Source: Eutreptiella sp. 'Long Island Sound 2002' (taxonomy: Eukaryota; Euglenozoa; Euglenophyceae; Eutreptiales; Eutreptiaceae). From it: a stretch of 64,000 nt of DNA. Below are positions 1 to 10,785 of the stretch, piece after piece. The stretch spans positions 103,607,367 to 103,671,366 of the forward strand of contig OZ038381.1 in NCBI GenBank assembly GCA_964036045.1, written 5' to 3'. The first letter of the stretch is position 1. Each line of letters opens with the position of its first letter. Below the pieces are notes generated by a model. It searched no databases, was not told the DNA's origin, and saw only the letters and a list, made by a program, of their open reading frames with translations. Both the position numbers and the translations under genes were made by a program.

Positions 1-296
1 ACCCCCTGGGCGGGACTCCCGGTCCCCCCAGATCGGTGTGTCCGGTTCTAGGAAGCAGCTACCTCCCCACAGGCCCTAAAGGACACTTTGGCCACCCCTT
101 GGGCGGGACTCTCAGTCCCCCGAGGGCGGTGTGCCCGGTTAATGGACGCAGCTGCCTCCCCACAGACCTCAAGGGAAACTCCGACCACCCCCTGGGCTGG
201 ACCCCCCATCCCCGTAGGCCGGTGTGCCCGGTTCTAGGACGATGCTGTCTCCCCACGGGCCCTCAAGGACACTCCGACCACCCCCTGGGTAGGACT
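1..296 (+). repeat. 93-bp tandem monomers at the 5-prime end of LINE family A
   Basis: The anchor gggcgggact or a close variant recurs at 8, 101, 194 and 287, an exact 93-bp period. About 3.2 units are visible and the array runs off the left edge of the window. Because 93 is a multiple of three, the array is open for 126 codons (36-416) as a 31-residue repeat rich in Cys, Pro and Gly, but no known domain is visible. The position just upstream of a LINE ORF1 resembles the promoter monomers known at the 5-prime ends of some L1 elements. That role is inference. Confidence 0.8.
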
Positions 297-649
297 CCCA
301 CGGCCACGGCTATGACAACCCCGGCAGGGATAGTCGAACGGCGTAACGCCGGCCTTACCGCTCCCATGAGCGGTATTATGACCGCCGGTCCGAAGTGCGT
401 GCCTCCGGAGACCTAGCCCCCGCCGCTAGAGGGAGCGACCACACCCCCGCCCGGCGGGATGACCGCCCCCGCCGGGACCCGCCAGGCTCCGCCGCCGGGG
501 CTAGCCGGGGGCGGTGGGACCCCAACGACCGGCGCCGACGCCGGTTCCCCAGCCCAGATACGGCTAGGCGCCTGTGATATGATGCGCCGGACACGGGGTG
601 CCGGCCGCAATGGTAGCCTCGCACTGCTCTTGACGCCCGCCCCCCGCAT
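297..649 (+). other. LINE A leader between the monomers and ORF1
   Basis: GC-rich DNA without a convincing coding region. ORFs here are proline/arginine-rich composition artefacts. It most likely belongs to the 5-prime UTR of the LINE. Confidence 0.4.
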
Positions 650-2028
650 ATGCCGCGAAACAAACCGCCTCGCAAGCGCCACCCCAAGGATAAGAAGGAC
701 CGGCGGCATGCGGTGCAGCCGCCCGCCGGCACCCCACACACCCCCCCGGCACAGGCTCTTGCGGGCACCCAAATGACACCAGTCCTCCTGGCACCCCGTA
801 CGCAGCCGCCACGGTCACCCCGGGATGAAAGCCCACGCACGCCCCAGAAACAGCGTGCCGGCATAACGCAGACCACCCCAGGTTTCCGAGACCGGGGCTA
901 TGCCCCCCCTGATAGGGCGACTCAAGCCCCTCAGCGGCCCCGCGCCGCGGATGCACCGACCGTCCTGCATATCCGGCGCCTCCCCGCTGAATGGTCCCGC
1001 CGTCACCTCGCGGACCACTTCATGTGGCTAGATGGAGCGGAGGGGGTAGCGGAGGCCTTCCATGGGGGGGAGAACCACGGGTACCCGACCTTCCGCACCA
1101 ACACGGAGGCGCTGCCTGCGTGTGCGGTAGTCAGCGCCGCCCTGGGTACAGTTGCGCCCCCGCCAGGCCGCCTGCCGGTGACCGTCCATTGTGTGAGCCA
1201 CGGTGTCGTACGAGGCCTCACCGTGCACGCCCGACAAAGCGCCCTGGGCGAGGGACGTCAAGACACGCTGCCCACCCGGCATGGCCCCCCGCACGCAAAC
1301 CGCCCCCCTCTCACGGAGGCGGATGTCCGGCGCCTTATAGCCGATGCCGTTAGCCGGCCGCCGCAAGTGCTGCCTGCACACGCAAAGCCGCCCTCCCGAG
1401 TGCCGTCGGCCGGCGCGGCCGATGACACCGTCCGCCCCTTGCCACAAAGCCCGCCCCCCCCGGCACGCCCGACAGCGCAGCAGGTGCCCCCCTCCCGGGA
1501 CCCGGGCCTTGTGAGGCCTGAGGGCAGGGCGGCGGCCCGCGAGCTACGGCAACGGCGCGCCGAGGCCCCGGTGAGCCCGCCAGCACGGCAACGGGTGGCC
1601 ACCGATAGCCGAACCAGCTGGCTCTGCCGGCGCATACCGGCGACTGCCGGGCAACCCTGCGGCCCCGACACTGGGCGCGGCTCCGGTAAGCCGGCAACCG
1701 CGCACGCCGAGGCAGGCCCTCCCCCCGGCCCGGGCCCCCCGAGTTCGCGGCTGTGGACATGTCCCAGGACCTCTTGGACACTGGTGTCCATGCGGTGGAC
1801 CCACGGCCGGCTCACACAGATGCTCCGCCGGCCCCTGTGGCGCACCCCCCGGTGCCCACCGACCAGCCCCTAGCCACCCGAGCCCCAGAAGGTGCTGAGG
1901 CCTCGGCTCCCCCGGCAAGATACAGCTCCCCAGGGGAACAGACCCTGGATTGGTGTGACGTCTGTCGCTTCTGGCGCGCCAGCCCATGCGACCAATGCCC
2001 CCTGCGGCTGGCCCCTCCGGAGCCGTGA
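650..2028 (+). pseudogene. LINE A ORF1: RRM-like RNA-binding region followed by a Cys knuckle
   Basis: The ORF from the ATG at 650 runs 407 codons to 1873. Residues of about 100-170 contain VLHIRRLPAEW, which fits the RNP2 strand of an RRM. About 35-40 residues further on, GYPTFRTNTEA could be the RNP1 strand. The rest is Pro/Arg/Ala-rich. The overlapping frame 1753-2028 continues with a sensible tail ending in a C-x2-C-x7-C-x2-C knuckle (WCDVCRFWRASPCDQCPLRL), so a frameshift probably lies near 1750-1870. ORF1 proteins of many LINEs bind the element RNA through RRM and knuckle domains. Family membership is inferred from this layout and from the ORF2 that follows. Confidence 0.6.
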
Positions 2029-2079
2029 GGGACTGCTGCGACGCCGGCCCTCACGGAGGGGCGGCAGCCTGGGCGTGCC

Positions 2080-3389
2080 CCAGATGAGCCAGCCAGCACC
2101 ACCTCACCCGCCCTCGGGTCTGAGGCCCCACGCACGGCGGAGGCCCCCCCGCCCCCCCCCCCCCCCCATTGATGTGGATGCATCCCAGGGCACGGCCACC
2201 CAGCCGGCTGGTCTCCTGGATTACGACGCTGGCGCCCTCAGCCCCCCGGAACCCTCCCAGCCGGCGGACACGTCCGATGACGACCCCGAACCGCCGGCCG
2301 CCGACCCCACCGATAGCCCAGTAGGCGAAATGGGCCCGCATCAGTCCCGCCTGGCGGCGCTCATCGCCGACGCCGCCCTGCAGGAGGCGAACCCCTGCAG
2401 GGCCATGGACGTCGCTGTCTTCCTGGACAGCGAGCGCCTGTCGGTGGTTGGGCGCCGCATGCGTGCGGCGGGCCAGGAGACCACCCCCGTCCCTGGCCTC
2501 CATTCCCCGGAGGGTGACGGCGTCTCCCCCCTCCTGGCCCAGTATGACAAGCGGACCCGCGAGCTGCTCCAGCTCGTGGGTTTCACCCTGGGGGTCCCCT
2601 CCTTCTCCCTCTCCAACTGGGAGGGAGATGCCATCCCGGCCCCTCACCCGCCGGGACTTGGGATCACGGTGTACTACGTGATCGAGGGGAAGCTGCAGCT
2701 CCGCCTCCCAACCCCCAGGGCAACACGCGCCCCGGACGGTGGCTCCAGGCCATGGCGTATGTGTATGCGTGGTCTGCCCCGCCCCCGCCCCGGGCAGTTC
2801 TCCCGGATACCCGGGCCCTGGTGTTGGTCTGCCAGTGCCCGGTGCATGTCCCGCGGGGTGCCCCGGCGCCCCCCCCCCCCCCCCCCCCGGTCCAAATCTT
2901 CTCAAACGTGGAGACCGGTACGCCCCGGTCGACACGGCGGGCATGGACCTCGGGGACCACCGGGCCACCCTCACCCCGCCCGGGGGCAAGCCCCTGATCA
3001 TCGCTACGCCCATGGTGGCCAAGGCCACCTACGACAGGGCCCAGGGGGGGCCTGTGTTGGTCCCCTCGGCCCTGGGGGCCCAGCAACTCCGCGGCGCCGA
3101 CTGGAAGGGCTGGAGCGCCTCGCGGGTGAGCTACGCCCGGGCTCTCAAGCCTGCCAAGTGAGTGGGCTTCAAGGTCCTGGGAGCGCAGGCCCTGGCCCTA
3201 CGGGATTGGATAGTCCCCAGGCTTGCCGGCGAGCGGCCGGCAGGGACCCCTTTCCCTGACCACGGTTTTTGGCAGGCCCAGGAGGCGGCTAGCGACTCGG
3301 CGCGGAGCCACGACCCCCAAGCTAGTCCCATTCCTGCGCAGCTCGACTCGGAGCCGGAGCACCCCGGCTCCTCGCAGTCCCAATATTGA
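2080..3389 (+). pseudogene. LINE A ORF2 amino-terminal region, unrecognised
   Basis: Between ORF1 and the endonuclease, coherent protein appears in two frames: 1892-2740 (the stretch around AALIADAALQEANP and VGFTLGVPSFSLSNWEGDA) and 2739-3389 (APVDTAGMDLGDHR through LALRDWIVPRLAGE, with one TGA near 3160). The switch falls at about 2735. I do not recognise the domain. A C-homopolymer at about 2870-2888 lies inside it. Its placement says it is the N-terminal extension of ORF2, or a second gag-like protein. Confidence 0.45.
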
Positions 3390-3390
3390 G

Positions 3391-4275
3391 GGCACGCCGG
3401 GGGACATCCATGCCGTGGGGTACCTGTGGCTCAATGTCCGGGGCCGGTACGTGCGGAAGCGCCTCCTGGCGCAAGCCCTGCACATGGCGGCGCGCCGCCC
3501 CACCCTCCTCATCCTGGCCGAGGCCCAGTCCCAGGCACGCCCTGAGGACCCCCCCTTACAGGACTACGCCCGGCACGTCGTGCTCCCCGCCCAAGGCAAG
3601 ACGGGGGCAGGCCTGGAGGTGTATGTCCGCACCGCGACAACTACCCGGGTGTCCCTCCTCTGGGGCAAGGAGGATGCGAACGCCCTCCTCATGGTGGTAC
3701 TCACCCCGTGGGGCCGGCGTCACCTGCTGGCGGCCCATGCCCCCCAAATCAACATTGGCATAGAGCCGTATGTGAGGTGGTGGGCGACCATCTGGCGGGA
3801 GGTCACCTGCCTGGTGGACCCGACAACCGTCCTGGTTGTCACGGACACCAACTCGGTAGCCCGTCCGGTAGATCGGGGGACCCTGCGCCCCGAGGATACA
3901 AGCTACCGCACGTTCCTGAGGGCCTTCAACCTCAGGGACTTGGTGGACCTTGACCCGGTCCCGCAGGGTATATACTCCTGCTTCCAGGGAGCCGCGCGCT
4001 CCCGCATCGACACGGTCGCCTTCCACAGCGAGGCGCAATTCACCATAGCCTCGTACCACTACTGGGGGAGTACCCTCCTCTCCGACCACCACGTCCCCCT
4101 TCTCTTCACCATCGCGTTCCCGGTGATCCGGCTGGACAAGCCTAGCCCCCATACAGTCCCCCGCACGCCGGAGTACCACTTGGGCCCAGTGGCCCTGTCC
4201 CCAGCAGATACAACCGACTTCCGGGGCTCGGTGCTCCGCAGGAGAGCCGTAGACCCCCAGCTCGCCCCGGACTGA
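3391..4275 (+). pseudogene. LINE A ORF2: AP-type endonuclease (EEP domain)
   Basis: This enzyme nicks the target DNA to prime reverse transcription. The frame is open from 3223 to 4275 and shows the family motifs in order: Asn in NVRG at 3433, Glu in LAEAQ at 3520, the TDTN motif with Asp at 3844 and Asn at 3850, SRID with Asp at 4009, and SDHH at 4081-4092 with the catalytic Asp-His pair. The spacing of about 220 residues from Asn to SDH matches the endonuclease/exonuclease/phosphatase fold of LINE proteins. All catalytic positions are intact, so this domain is the best preserved part of the element. The frame then hits TGA at 4273-4275 and decays. Confidence 0.9.
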
Positions 4276-4816
4276 TGGCTGAAGGGCCTGCAGCGGGCCA
4301 TCTATGACTGGGCCCACGCTACGGGCAGGGTCCGGTCCCTGCGCTTCCGGCACTACCGCCTTCGGGCGCGCCCAGCGGAGCAGCCCCCCCCCCCCCCCTC
4401 GAAACCCCCCCAACAGCCCTTCCCGGCGCGCAGCATGCTCCCCTCCGCAGGGTGATGGCCCAAATTATGTTGGGTACCTCCGTGACGGCGGGACACGCCC
4501 TCAAAAGGAGCCTTGTAGCCCTGGGGGAAGCCCATCGCTAGCAAAGCCTCCGGGAGATTAAACGTAGGCCCCTCCGGCGAGTGCAGGAGACCTAGAACCT
4601 CAAGCCTACCCCGGAACAGTGGAGGGAGGTGCAGCGGCGCATCCAGGGCCCCTCGCAGGATATCTCGGAGAAATGTGCCTGGACAACAAGGCGCTCCTCA
4701 ACCCCATGGAGACGTTGTGTGCCCAATACTTGAGCCGCCAAAGGCTCCAGGGCCATAGCTACCGGATTCGGGACGACCCTGACAGGTGAGCCCACTTCCA
4801 CAGATACCTGGGGCTC
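4276..4816 (+). pseudogene. LINE A linker between endonuclease and RT
   Basis: Protein-like text continues past the TGA in the same frame (WLKGLQRAIYDWAHA, RSLRFRHYRLRARP) as expected for the spacer between endonuclease and RT. It then shifts frame around a run of about 14 C residues at 4385-4399. Several stops follow. There is no separate gene. Confidence 0.5.
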
Positions 4817-5640
4817 TTGCCGCAACATGCCCCGCCGGCCCGTGGCGACTATGTCCCGCCTCGCCACCTCTGGGAGGTGCAGTCTGGTAAAGCCCACGGC
4901 CCCGACCTCCGCCTGCCCGAGGCGGACGTCTGCATCGATATCACCTGGTACCGGCACGTGACGGAGGCGGACCAGGTAACCCTTTGCGCCGTCGTGCGCA
5001 ACCCCCCGGTGAGCCGCACGGTGGGCAGGCGAGGACGGGTTACCCTGCTCCTGAATAACCCTAACCAGCCAGTCCAGGAGGCGAACCTCCGGTGGATAAC
5101 CACATCCCCACATGCCTCCAAGCTGGAGCCCACAGCCTTCTACGCCGTGGCGACGGCCATCTATGAGCCGGCCTGGGAGGCCCCTACCTCGTGGGGGGCA
5201 TGCGGGGAATTTGCTGCAGGAGGTGGTCCGCACAGTGCACATGAAGTTGGACCTGGCTTCAGCACCGGATAGTGGACACCCTGATGACAGATCTCGCGAA
5301 ATTCTTGGACGTGATCGCCGAGGACATTCACCCTATAGCAGGGGCGCGGGTGGCCCTGGGGGAGGCGGACCACCTCGCCACCCACACTGAGGGTTTCTCA
5401 CGCACCCTACCCCTGGGCCCCTGGCAGTCCAGCACCCTGGCACAACTCTTGGGGACCCACCAAGGCACAATCCAGGGAGTCCATGCGGGACGTACGGCGG
5501 CGCTGCCTTTCCTGCGTTTCATGGACATAGCGTACCGGTCCTTTGCGGTGGAGCCCTTCCGCTTCGCAGGGCTCATGTGGTTGTCCTCTTGGAACGGGGC
5601 GATTCCCGCCCTATACAGGGGGTCCTGCTGGATCAGTTGA
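4817..5640 (+). pseudogene. LINE A ORF2: reverse transcriptase fingers and part of the palm
   Basis: The frame 4817-5272 contains VTLLLNNPNQPVQEANLRWI, which matches the fingers motif that precedes the nYRPI-like block. The frame 5272-5640 contains FLRFMDIAYRSF, which occupies the position of palm motif A (the first catalytic Asp). The frame ends at 5638-5640. Motif B (QG-x-QGDP) and motif C (the Y-x-DD box) are not found between here and the LRYMG block at about 5842. That gap is only about 67 codons and is too short to hold them. The RT core therefore seems deleted, not just mutated. Confidence 0.6.
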
Positions 5641-5722
5641 CGTACTACCAGGGAATCAGCGGGTGGATGTCCCGGACCGCAAGATCTAGCACGGCTCAAC
5701 GTCCGACCCGCGACCTCCGCGG

Positions 5723-6841
5723 TTGCCCACGCCGGTGGCCGTGGCCCGCCATCTGGGCCGCACGCGGGTGACAAGTACCCCAGGCCAGCGGCAAGAGGCG
5801 TTGGCCGGGACCCCGGAAATACAGCCCTCTGGGGTCCTCCGCTACATGGGGACGGACATCTACCTTGAGGGCACACCCACGCCCCCCCGGAACCTGACAG
5901 AGGTCCGGGCGGCGCCCTGGAAACAGCTTCGCCCCCAGCAGCTCTCCCCGGACGCCGCCATGATGGTACTCATGGCGAAGCTCCCGAGCAAATTGCGCCC
6001 CCTGGCCAGCGTGTACCGCCCCACGGCCAATGTACACACGGCCAAAGACGCCCTCATGGTCAGGGCATATAACCACATGACGGGCATCCCCCGCCAGGCC
6101 TACACCGACACGCTCTTGGGGCCGTGGGAGCATGGGTGCCAAGGCGTGACCCGGTCGGCACACTCGTGGCAGACCGCAGTGGTCCGGGAGTCGGTCCGGC
6201 AGGGGGCCTGGGCCAAACGGAAGTTCCGGGACTCCCAAACCTATTCCCTCCAGACACACCAGGCGCTCAGGGGGGGCTGCCCTGCAGTGCTTACCCCGGG
6301 GCAGTACACTCACCACCCCAAATGCCCCCACCTCATAGCCAAGCTGCAGCGAGTCGTGGACGAGGTGGCCCTGCCCATGTGGATGCCGGGGCGTTGCTTG
6401 GGGTCAACCCCCATTCTGGTGCGGGGTCCCGGTGGGCCCCGTGCGGGAGCGGCAGCGGCCCCTGCCCCCAAGGTGGAGGTGTACCCGACCCCGTATGGCG
6501 ACGTCATACAGGTTGTCATCCCTGGGCTACCATCACCTGGGGGACCTCTACACCGGGGACTACCGCGTGCTACCGGAGTGTGCCCTGAAGGGGCGGGCGC
6601 CGGCCCGCAAGGGAATCCCAGGGCTGCGCGCGTGGCTGACCCGCCACACTGCCATCCTGGTCTCGTGTTGCCGGGCTGCGTGTCCGGGGGTAGCTGGCAC
6701 ACCCTTAGTTCGGGCATCCAGCTTGCAGCCTCCATGGTATCCTGCATGGCCGCGGTCACCCGGAGGCGCTGTCCCTTATGGCATATTGTCACCATGCGGC
6801 TGGTCTTGGGCGCCCGGCCTCCGATGACTCCGTCCGCCTAG
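5723..6841 (+). pseudogene. LINE A ORF2: RT thumb and following linker
   Basis: This 372-codon frame begins inside the RT. GVLRYMGTDIYLEG at about 5835 matches the conserved F/L-x-YLG block after the catalytic motifs. The following helical stretch (AAMMVLMAKLPSKLRPLASVY and RAYNHMTGIPRQAYTD) fits the thumb and the connection to RNase H. From about 6430 the protein-like text moves to another frame (LSSLGYHHLGDLYTGDYRV at about 6500), showing a frameshift. Confidence 0.55.
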
Positions 6842-6844
6842 TAG

Positions 6845-7984
6845 GTGGGCACGGCGTCCGGGATCCAGTCCTTAGGCGCCGCCTGCCACCGCGGTGGGGG
6901 CTCCCTCCGGAGGGGGACCACGAGGCTACACCGCCTCTTAGTGGCCCTCCTGGGTATCGAAGTGCAGGTGGACGCGCCCCTGCATGCCCAGCTGTGGGGC
7001 GATCACCACCAGGAATCTCTGGCCCGGCTTCAGCGCACCGGGGTTTGGGCGCCCACCATCGTATGGATGACCGCCGCCCCGACTGCCACCTACTGGCAGT
7101 GGGCCAAGAGATTGCAAGCCCCTCTCGTGACAGTTCCCGCGGCACTGCCGCCGTTTCCGTGGATAGCCATAGCCCCGGCGGCCGTGGCGCGTTACCAGTA
7201 CCCGGCAGAGTGTGTGGCACACAAGTGCCCGGGGCACCTGCACAAGGGGCCCCTTTACTACTCCCTCGATACGGTGGGAACGGTACCGGCGGAGCTTCAT
7301 CAGGCCCTACGCACCCATCTCAGGGAACACCATGGGGACATGGCCCTCATGGCGCCACACGGCCGGGCCACCGACCCCCCACGGGTACTGGCCCACGAAG
7401 CTCGCCCGGGCATCTGGTTCCATGACCTGCCTGCGTTGGCCACCCTCCGCGGTACTGTCGTGGCGGTGGATGCGGGGGCCACGCGGGCGGGAATGACCAT
7501 GGCCGGGGTCGCCCAGAGCCCTCCCACGACCTACCAGTCCCGTGTGGCCTCGGGAGTGGGCACCTCTCAGGAGGGGGAGGCGATGATCCTCCTCTCGTAC
7601 GTCCGCTGGCTGGCAAAGCAGCCGAGAGTATACTGGCTGGTGCCGGACTCGGAAGCAGCGGTGGGGGCCCTTCGCACGTACCAGGAGGGAGGTCACTGCG
7701 GAGATGGCATCCACCACCTCTACGCCACCGTAGGGGGGTCAGCGCCTCTCCCCAGAGTCCGCCATCAATGTGGTTACCACGCCGTCGCACTGGATCACGG
7801 ACCTCAACGTCCGTGTGGATGCGGCGACGAAGGAGCCGCCGGAGGTGGACCTCACATGGCTCCTCAGGCGCCCATACTCATTTATCCCCCCAGTCCTCTA
7901 CCGCGACCACCGTTAGCTCTCCCCGACGGCGCTGAGCGACTGGTTGCAGGGCCGGGCCTCCATACCGGCGCGGGCCGCCTATGA
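6845..7984 (+). pseudogene. LINE A ORF2: RNase H domain
   Basis: RNase H removes the RNA strand of the RNA-DNA hybrid. The 379-codon frame carries the acidic triad of the fold in order: VVAVDAGATRAG with Asp at 7469-7471, SQEGEAMILLSYVRWL with Glu at 7577-7579, and WLVPDSEAAVGAL with Asp at 7646-7648. Amino-terminal to this, residues 30-190 are the linker from RT. After about 7730 the frame is lost (the text moves to a neighbouring frame with WITDLNVRVD and LTWLLRRPYSF), then resumes at 7944. An RNase H between RT and the terminal finger is a trait of certain LINE clades. Confidence 0.75.
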
Positions 7985-8576
7985 GGCCCGATGGGTGGTG
8001 AACTACGTGTCGGGGGCAGGTCTCCCCCTAGACTGGTTCGATCGGGACCAGCAGCGCCATATCACGGCGCACCGTATGGACAACATCCCGACGATGACTG
8101 TCCTGGCCCATCGTTCCTCCCACAGGGACACGGTGCTGGATGCCACGTGCCTCCTCTGTGGAGCGCAGCCCGAGACAGCGCCCCACCTGTGGGCCTGCTC
8201 GGCTCAATCCCATGAATGGGGGACGGCCCGCCGGCGGCTCGCGACGTGGCTCGACCAGAAGGTGGGGACACGTGCGGCCCCGGTGCGCCACTAGCTGTGG
8301 GAGCCGGTTGTGCTGGAGCAATTCGCAGCAGCCCTGCGGACCCCCTCAATGCAACGGGCCCACCTGGAGTGCACAGGGCGCCACGCGCTGGGCACGGAGT
8401 TCCTCCGCCACGTCATCGAGGAGTCCATACGGGTCTGGTACGCCCACGCCAAGGCGCGTGCCACGCTGCTGAAGGCCCGCCTGGGCCCGGGCAGCACGAT
8501 GGCGTGGGCACTGCAGGAGCTACGCCTGCACCAACAAGCGGAGCGAGAGGGAGTGCAGCGGGAGCTCCTTGAGTAA
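7944..8576 (+). pseudogene. LINE A ORF2 carboxy terminus with CCHC finger
   Basis: One frame, interrupted only by TAG at 8292-8294, runs from 7944 to the TAA at 8574-8576. It contains CLLCGAQPETAPHLWAC (Cys at 8148 and 8157, His at 8184, Cys at 8196), the zinc-binding motif found at the end of many LINE RT proteins. The tail is helical and charged and ends in QREGVQRELLE. The preceding WVVNYVSGAGLPLDWFDRDQ segment is typical of the region between RNase H and the finger. Confidence 0.8.
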
Positions 8577-8719
8577 GGATGGCCGCCAGGGGGGTGCCGA
8601 CCAGGTCTTTCCGGCTCCCCCCTCTCTCCGCCAGGACCTACACACATACACATGGCGCGCACACGACACACACAGCCCTGCCCGTTTACCTATACCCGTG
8701 GGTAGACATCCCGGCTCTT

Positions 8720-8892
8720 GCCTTCGGCACACCACAACACACCACAACACATGACACGAGGCCACAACACATGACACCAGGCCGCACCACATGACACCGC
8801 AGCACACCACAGCGCACATCATGTGACCACAACACACCACGCCACTGCACCGTACAACACACCATGGCAGATCACACACCACAACAGACTAC
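8720..8892 (+). repeat. CACAC/CAACA simple-sequence tract, left block
   Basis: Degenerate repetition of acaccacaacacaccaca with embedded catgaca motifs. It could be the simple-repeat tail of LINE A or a satellite into which it inserted. The ORFs across it are composition artefacts. Confidence 0.75.
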
Positions 8893-8934
8893 AACACAAT
8901 GTGGTGTGGTGTGGTGTGGTGTGGTGGGGTATCG

Positions 8935-9522
8935 TGCGATAGGGTTGCCTGTCTGGTTGGTTAAATGGTGTGTTGGTTGCTTGGCAGGTTGCCTTGTTTG
9001 GCAGCTTGGGTTATTTGTTGGCTGTTTGGCCAGTTGGGGCATGCTGTGTGGTGTCTGCACTCTCTGGTGTGTGGTCCCGTATGATGTTGTATGCTGTGTG
9101 ATGTCATGTCTGTGTGTACACATGTATTTACTGCCATTCCACGGGAGGGAGGGGGGGTCATAACAATTTAATGTTTCTGTTCCAGCGGCATTGTAGCGAA
9201 CTGTTCTAGCGGCGTTCTAGCGACGTTCTAGCGCCGCTGCTAGAATGTCGCGAGAAGAGTTCCCTAGAACGCCGGTAGAAGAAAAATATTAAATGCTTAC
9301 GATCCCCCCCCTCCCTCCCGTGGAATGGCAGTAAATACATGTGTACCCACAGACATGACATCACTGACCATACAACAGCATACGACACCACACACCACAG
9401 GGTGCAGACACCACACAGCATGCCCCAACGGGCTAAACACCCAACAAATAACCCAAGCTACCAAACAACCCAACCTGCCAAGCAACCAACACACCATTCA
9501 ACCAACTACACCGACCACACCG
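8935..9522. repeat. Large imperfect palindrome, arms of about 290 bp
   Basis: The left arm (8935-9229) and right arm (9231-9522) are reverse complements around a centre near 9230. The best preserved stretch is the one reading catgtatttactgccattc at 9120 and its complement at about 9326-9345. The inner part, with tttaatg and ttctagcggcg motifs, also pairs, so there is almost no spacer. The flanks on both sides are CACAC repeats of the same orientation, which makes this look like an inserted fold-back element. No terminal repeat or target duplication is obvious. Confidence 0.8.
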
Positions 9523-9539
9523 CATGAAAACACAGCACA

Positions 9540-9835
9540 CCACAACGCACCTCATGTGACCACAACACACTACCACCCCGCACAGTACAACACACCACAG
9601 CAGATCACACAGTACAGCAGACCGCAGCATAGCACACCACACCACAACACACCACACCACATGACATAAGGCCACAGCACACGACACCAGACCACACCAC
9701 ATGACACCGCAACACACCACGCCACTACACAATACAACACACCACAGCAGATCACACACCGCAACAGACTACAAAACACCACACCACACCACACGACATG
9801 ACACCACTTTACACCTTACGAGACCAGAACACACC
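9540..9835 (+). repeat. CACAC/CAACA simple-sequence tract, right block
   Basis: Same family and orientation as the block at 8720-8892. The stretch at about 9705-9785 is a direct repeat of the stretch at about 8825-8900 (both contain cacgccact, caacacacc and cagatcacaca). Confidence 0.75.
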
Positions 9836-10454
9836 ACAACAGTACACAACATAGCATGGCATACCTGCAACTTGAAATTGCATTTTGTCAGTCAAATATC
9901 GTAAAACTTCAATAAAAAACCACGTTTGAAACAAAGAAAAGAACACCCTCCCAGACCCCTGAGTTCAACCCCCCCCCCCCCAAGGTAGTTCTCAAGCCCC
10001 CCCTGAAAAATGTGTGACAAAAGCAAAGATGCCCCCCCCCCAAACCAACGCTTGAAGGGAGGGCAACCCCACAGTGCCCGCGCCTATATCAAAATGTGTG
10101 CGTGCATATGTGTGTTTGTGTGTGTGTGTGTGTGTGCGCACATATGACTAGACATGTACCAAACGTGATGGTTTCTATGTGTCTATGTGTCATGGAACAT
10201 CCCCCCCCCTCCCACATTGATGTCTTTTACTTGCCAAATGTGTGTGCATGTTTTTGTTCTAGCCTTCTTCTAGCCTTGCTCTAGTGTGTTGGTTGCTATG
10301 CGTGTATGTGCCATGCACCTCCCCAACCCACTGTGATAATTTTTTTTGTTTTTTACCCAGGCTATTGTATCGTTCTAGTATTGATCTATTCTAGGCTAGA
10401 ACATCTGGGCTAGAAGTTCTAGCCTACACTGAGATTGGGTCTTCTAGCGTGTAC
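9836..10454. other. Gene-free AT-richer DNA with short C runs and a (TG)n tract
   Basis: No convincing coding region. It contains C homopolymers near 9970, 10032 and 10200, a (tg)n microsatellite at about 10110-10135, and several ttctagcc/ctaggctaga motifs from 10255 onward. Nothing else is recognisable. Confidence 0.5.
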
Positions 10455-10785
10455 CAAGGGAACCAACCAATGAACACCCAACCAACCAAGAACGAATCAA
10501 ACAACCAACAACACACCGACTACCCAGCCAACAACCAACCGACCAACCAAAACACCAACCCACCACCCAACCAACCAACTAGCCAACCCATCAATACAAC
10601 CAGCTAGCCACCAACCCACTGACGGAAGGGCCGACTGCCAACCGGACCACCCAAACAACGACCCATCCCCCTAACCAACCAACCAACCAACCCAATGAAC
10701 AAACCAAACCAACCAAACGGCCAACCAAACAACGAACCAAACCAACCAACTAGCCAACCAGCCAACCAATTTGTTGGTTTCTAAG
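10455..10785 (+). repeat. (AACC)n-type degenerate microsatellite
   Basis: Dense repetition of accaaccaacc with variants such as agccaacc over about 330 bp. No coding potential. Confidence 0.85.

Larger units (their letters stand above)
1..8720 (+). mobile_element. Non-LTR retrotransposon (LINE family A), degenerate, 5-prime end outside the window
   Basis: The domains appear in LINE order on the + strand: 5-prime monomers, ORF1 with an RRM-like segment, a Cys knuckle, an endonuclease/exonuclease/phosphatase domain (3391-4130), RT pieces (4817-5640 and 5800 onward), RNase H (7440-7730), a CCHC finger (8148-8198), and a stop at 8574-8576. The reading frame changes repeatedly and single stops interrupt it, for example TAG at 8292-8294, so the copy is dead. 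The segment after 8577 is a short 3-prime UTR that grades into CACAC-type repeats near 8720. This family differs from family B in the right half of the window. Confidence 0.9.

Noticed and set aside
8287-8310. Alternative genetic code (TAG read as an amino acid), because many coding frames are split by single TAGs
   Set aside because: TAA and TGA split the frames as well, catalytic residues are also lost, and the intact HID1 frame has no internal TAG. Decay explains the stops.
9298-9835. CRISPR-like spaced repeats in the CACAC tract
   Set aside because: No fixed repeat length or unique spacers. It is degenerate simple sequence in a eukaryotic context.
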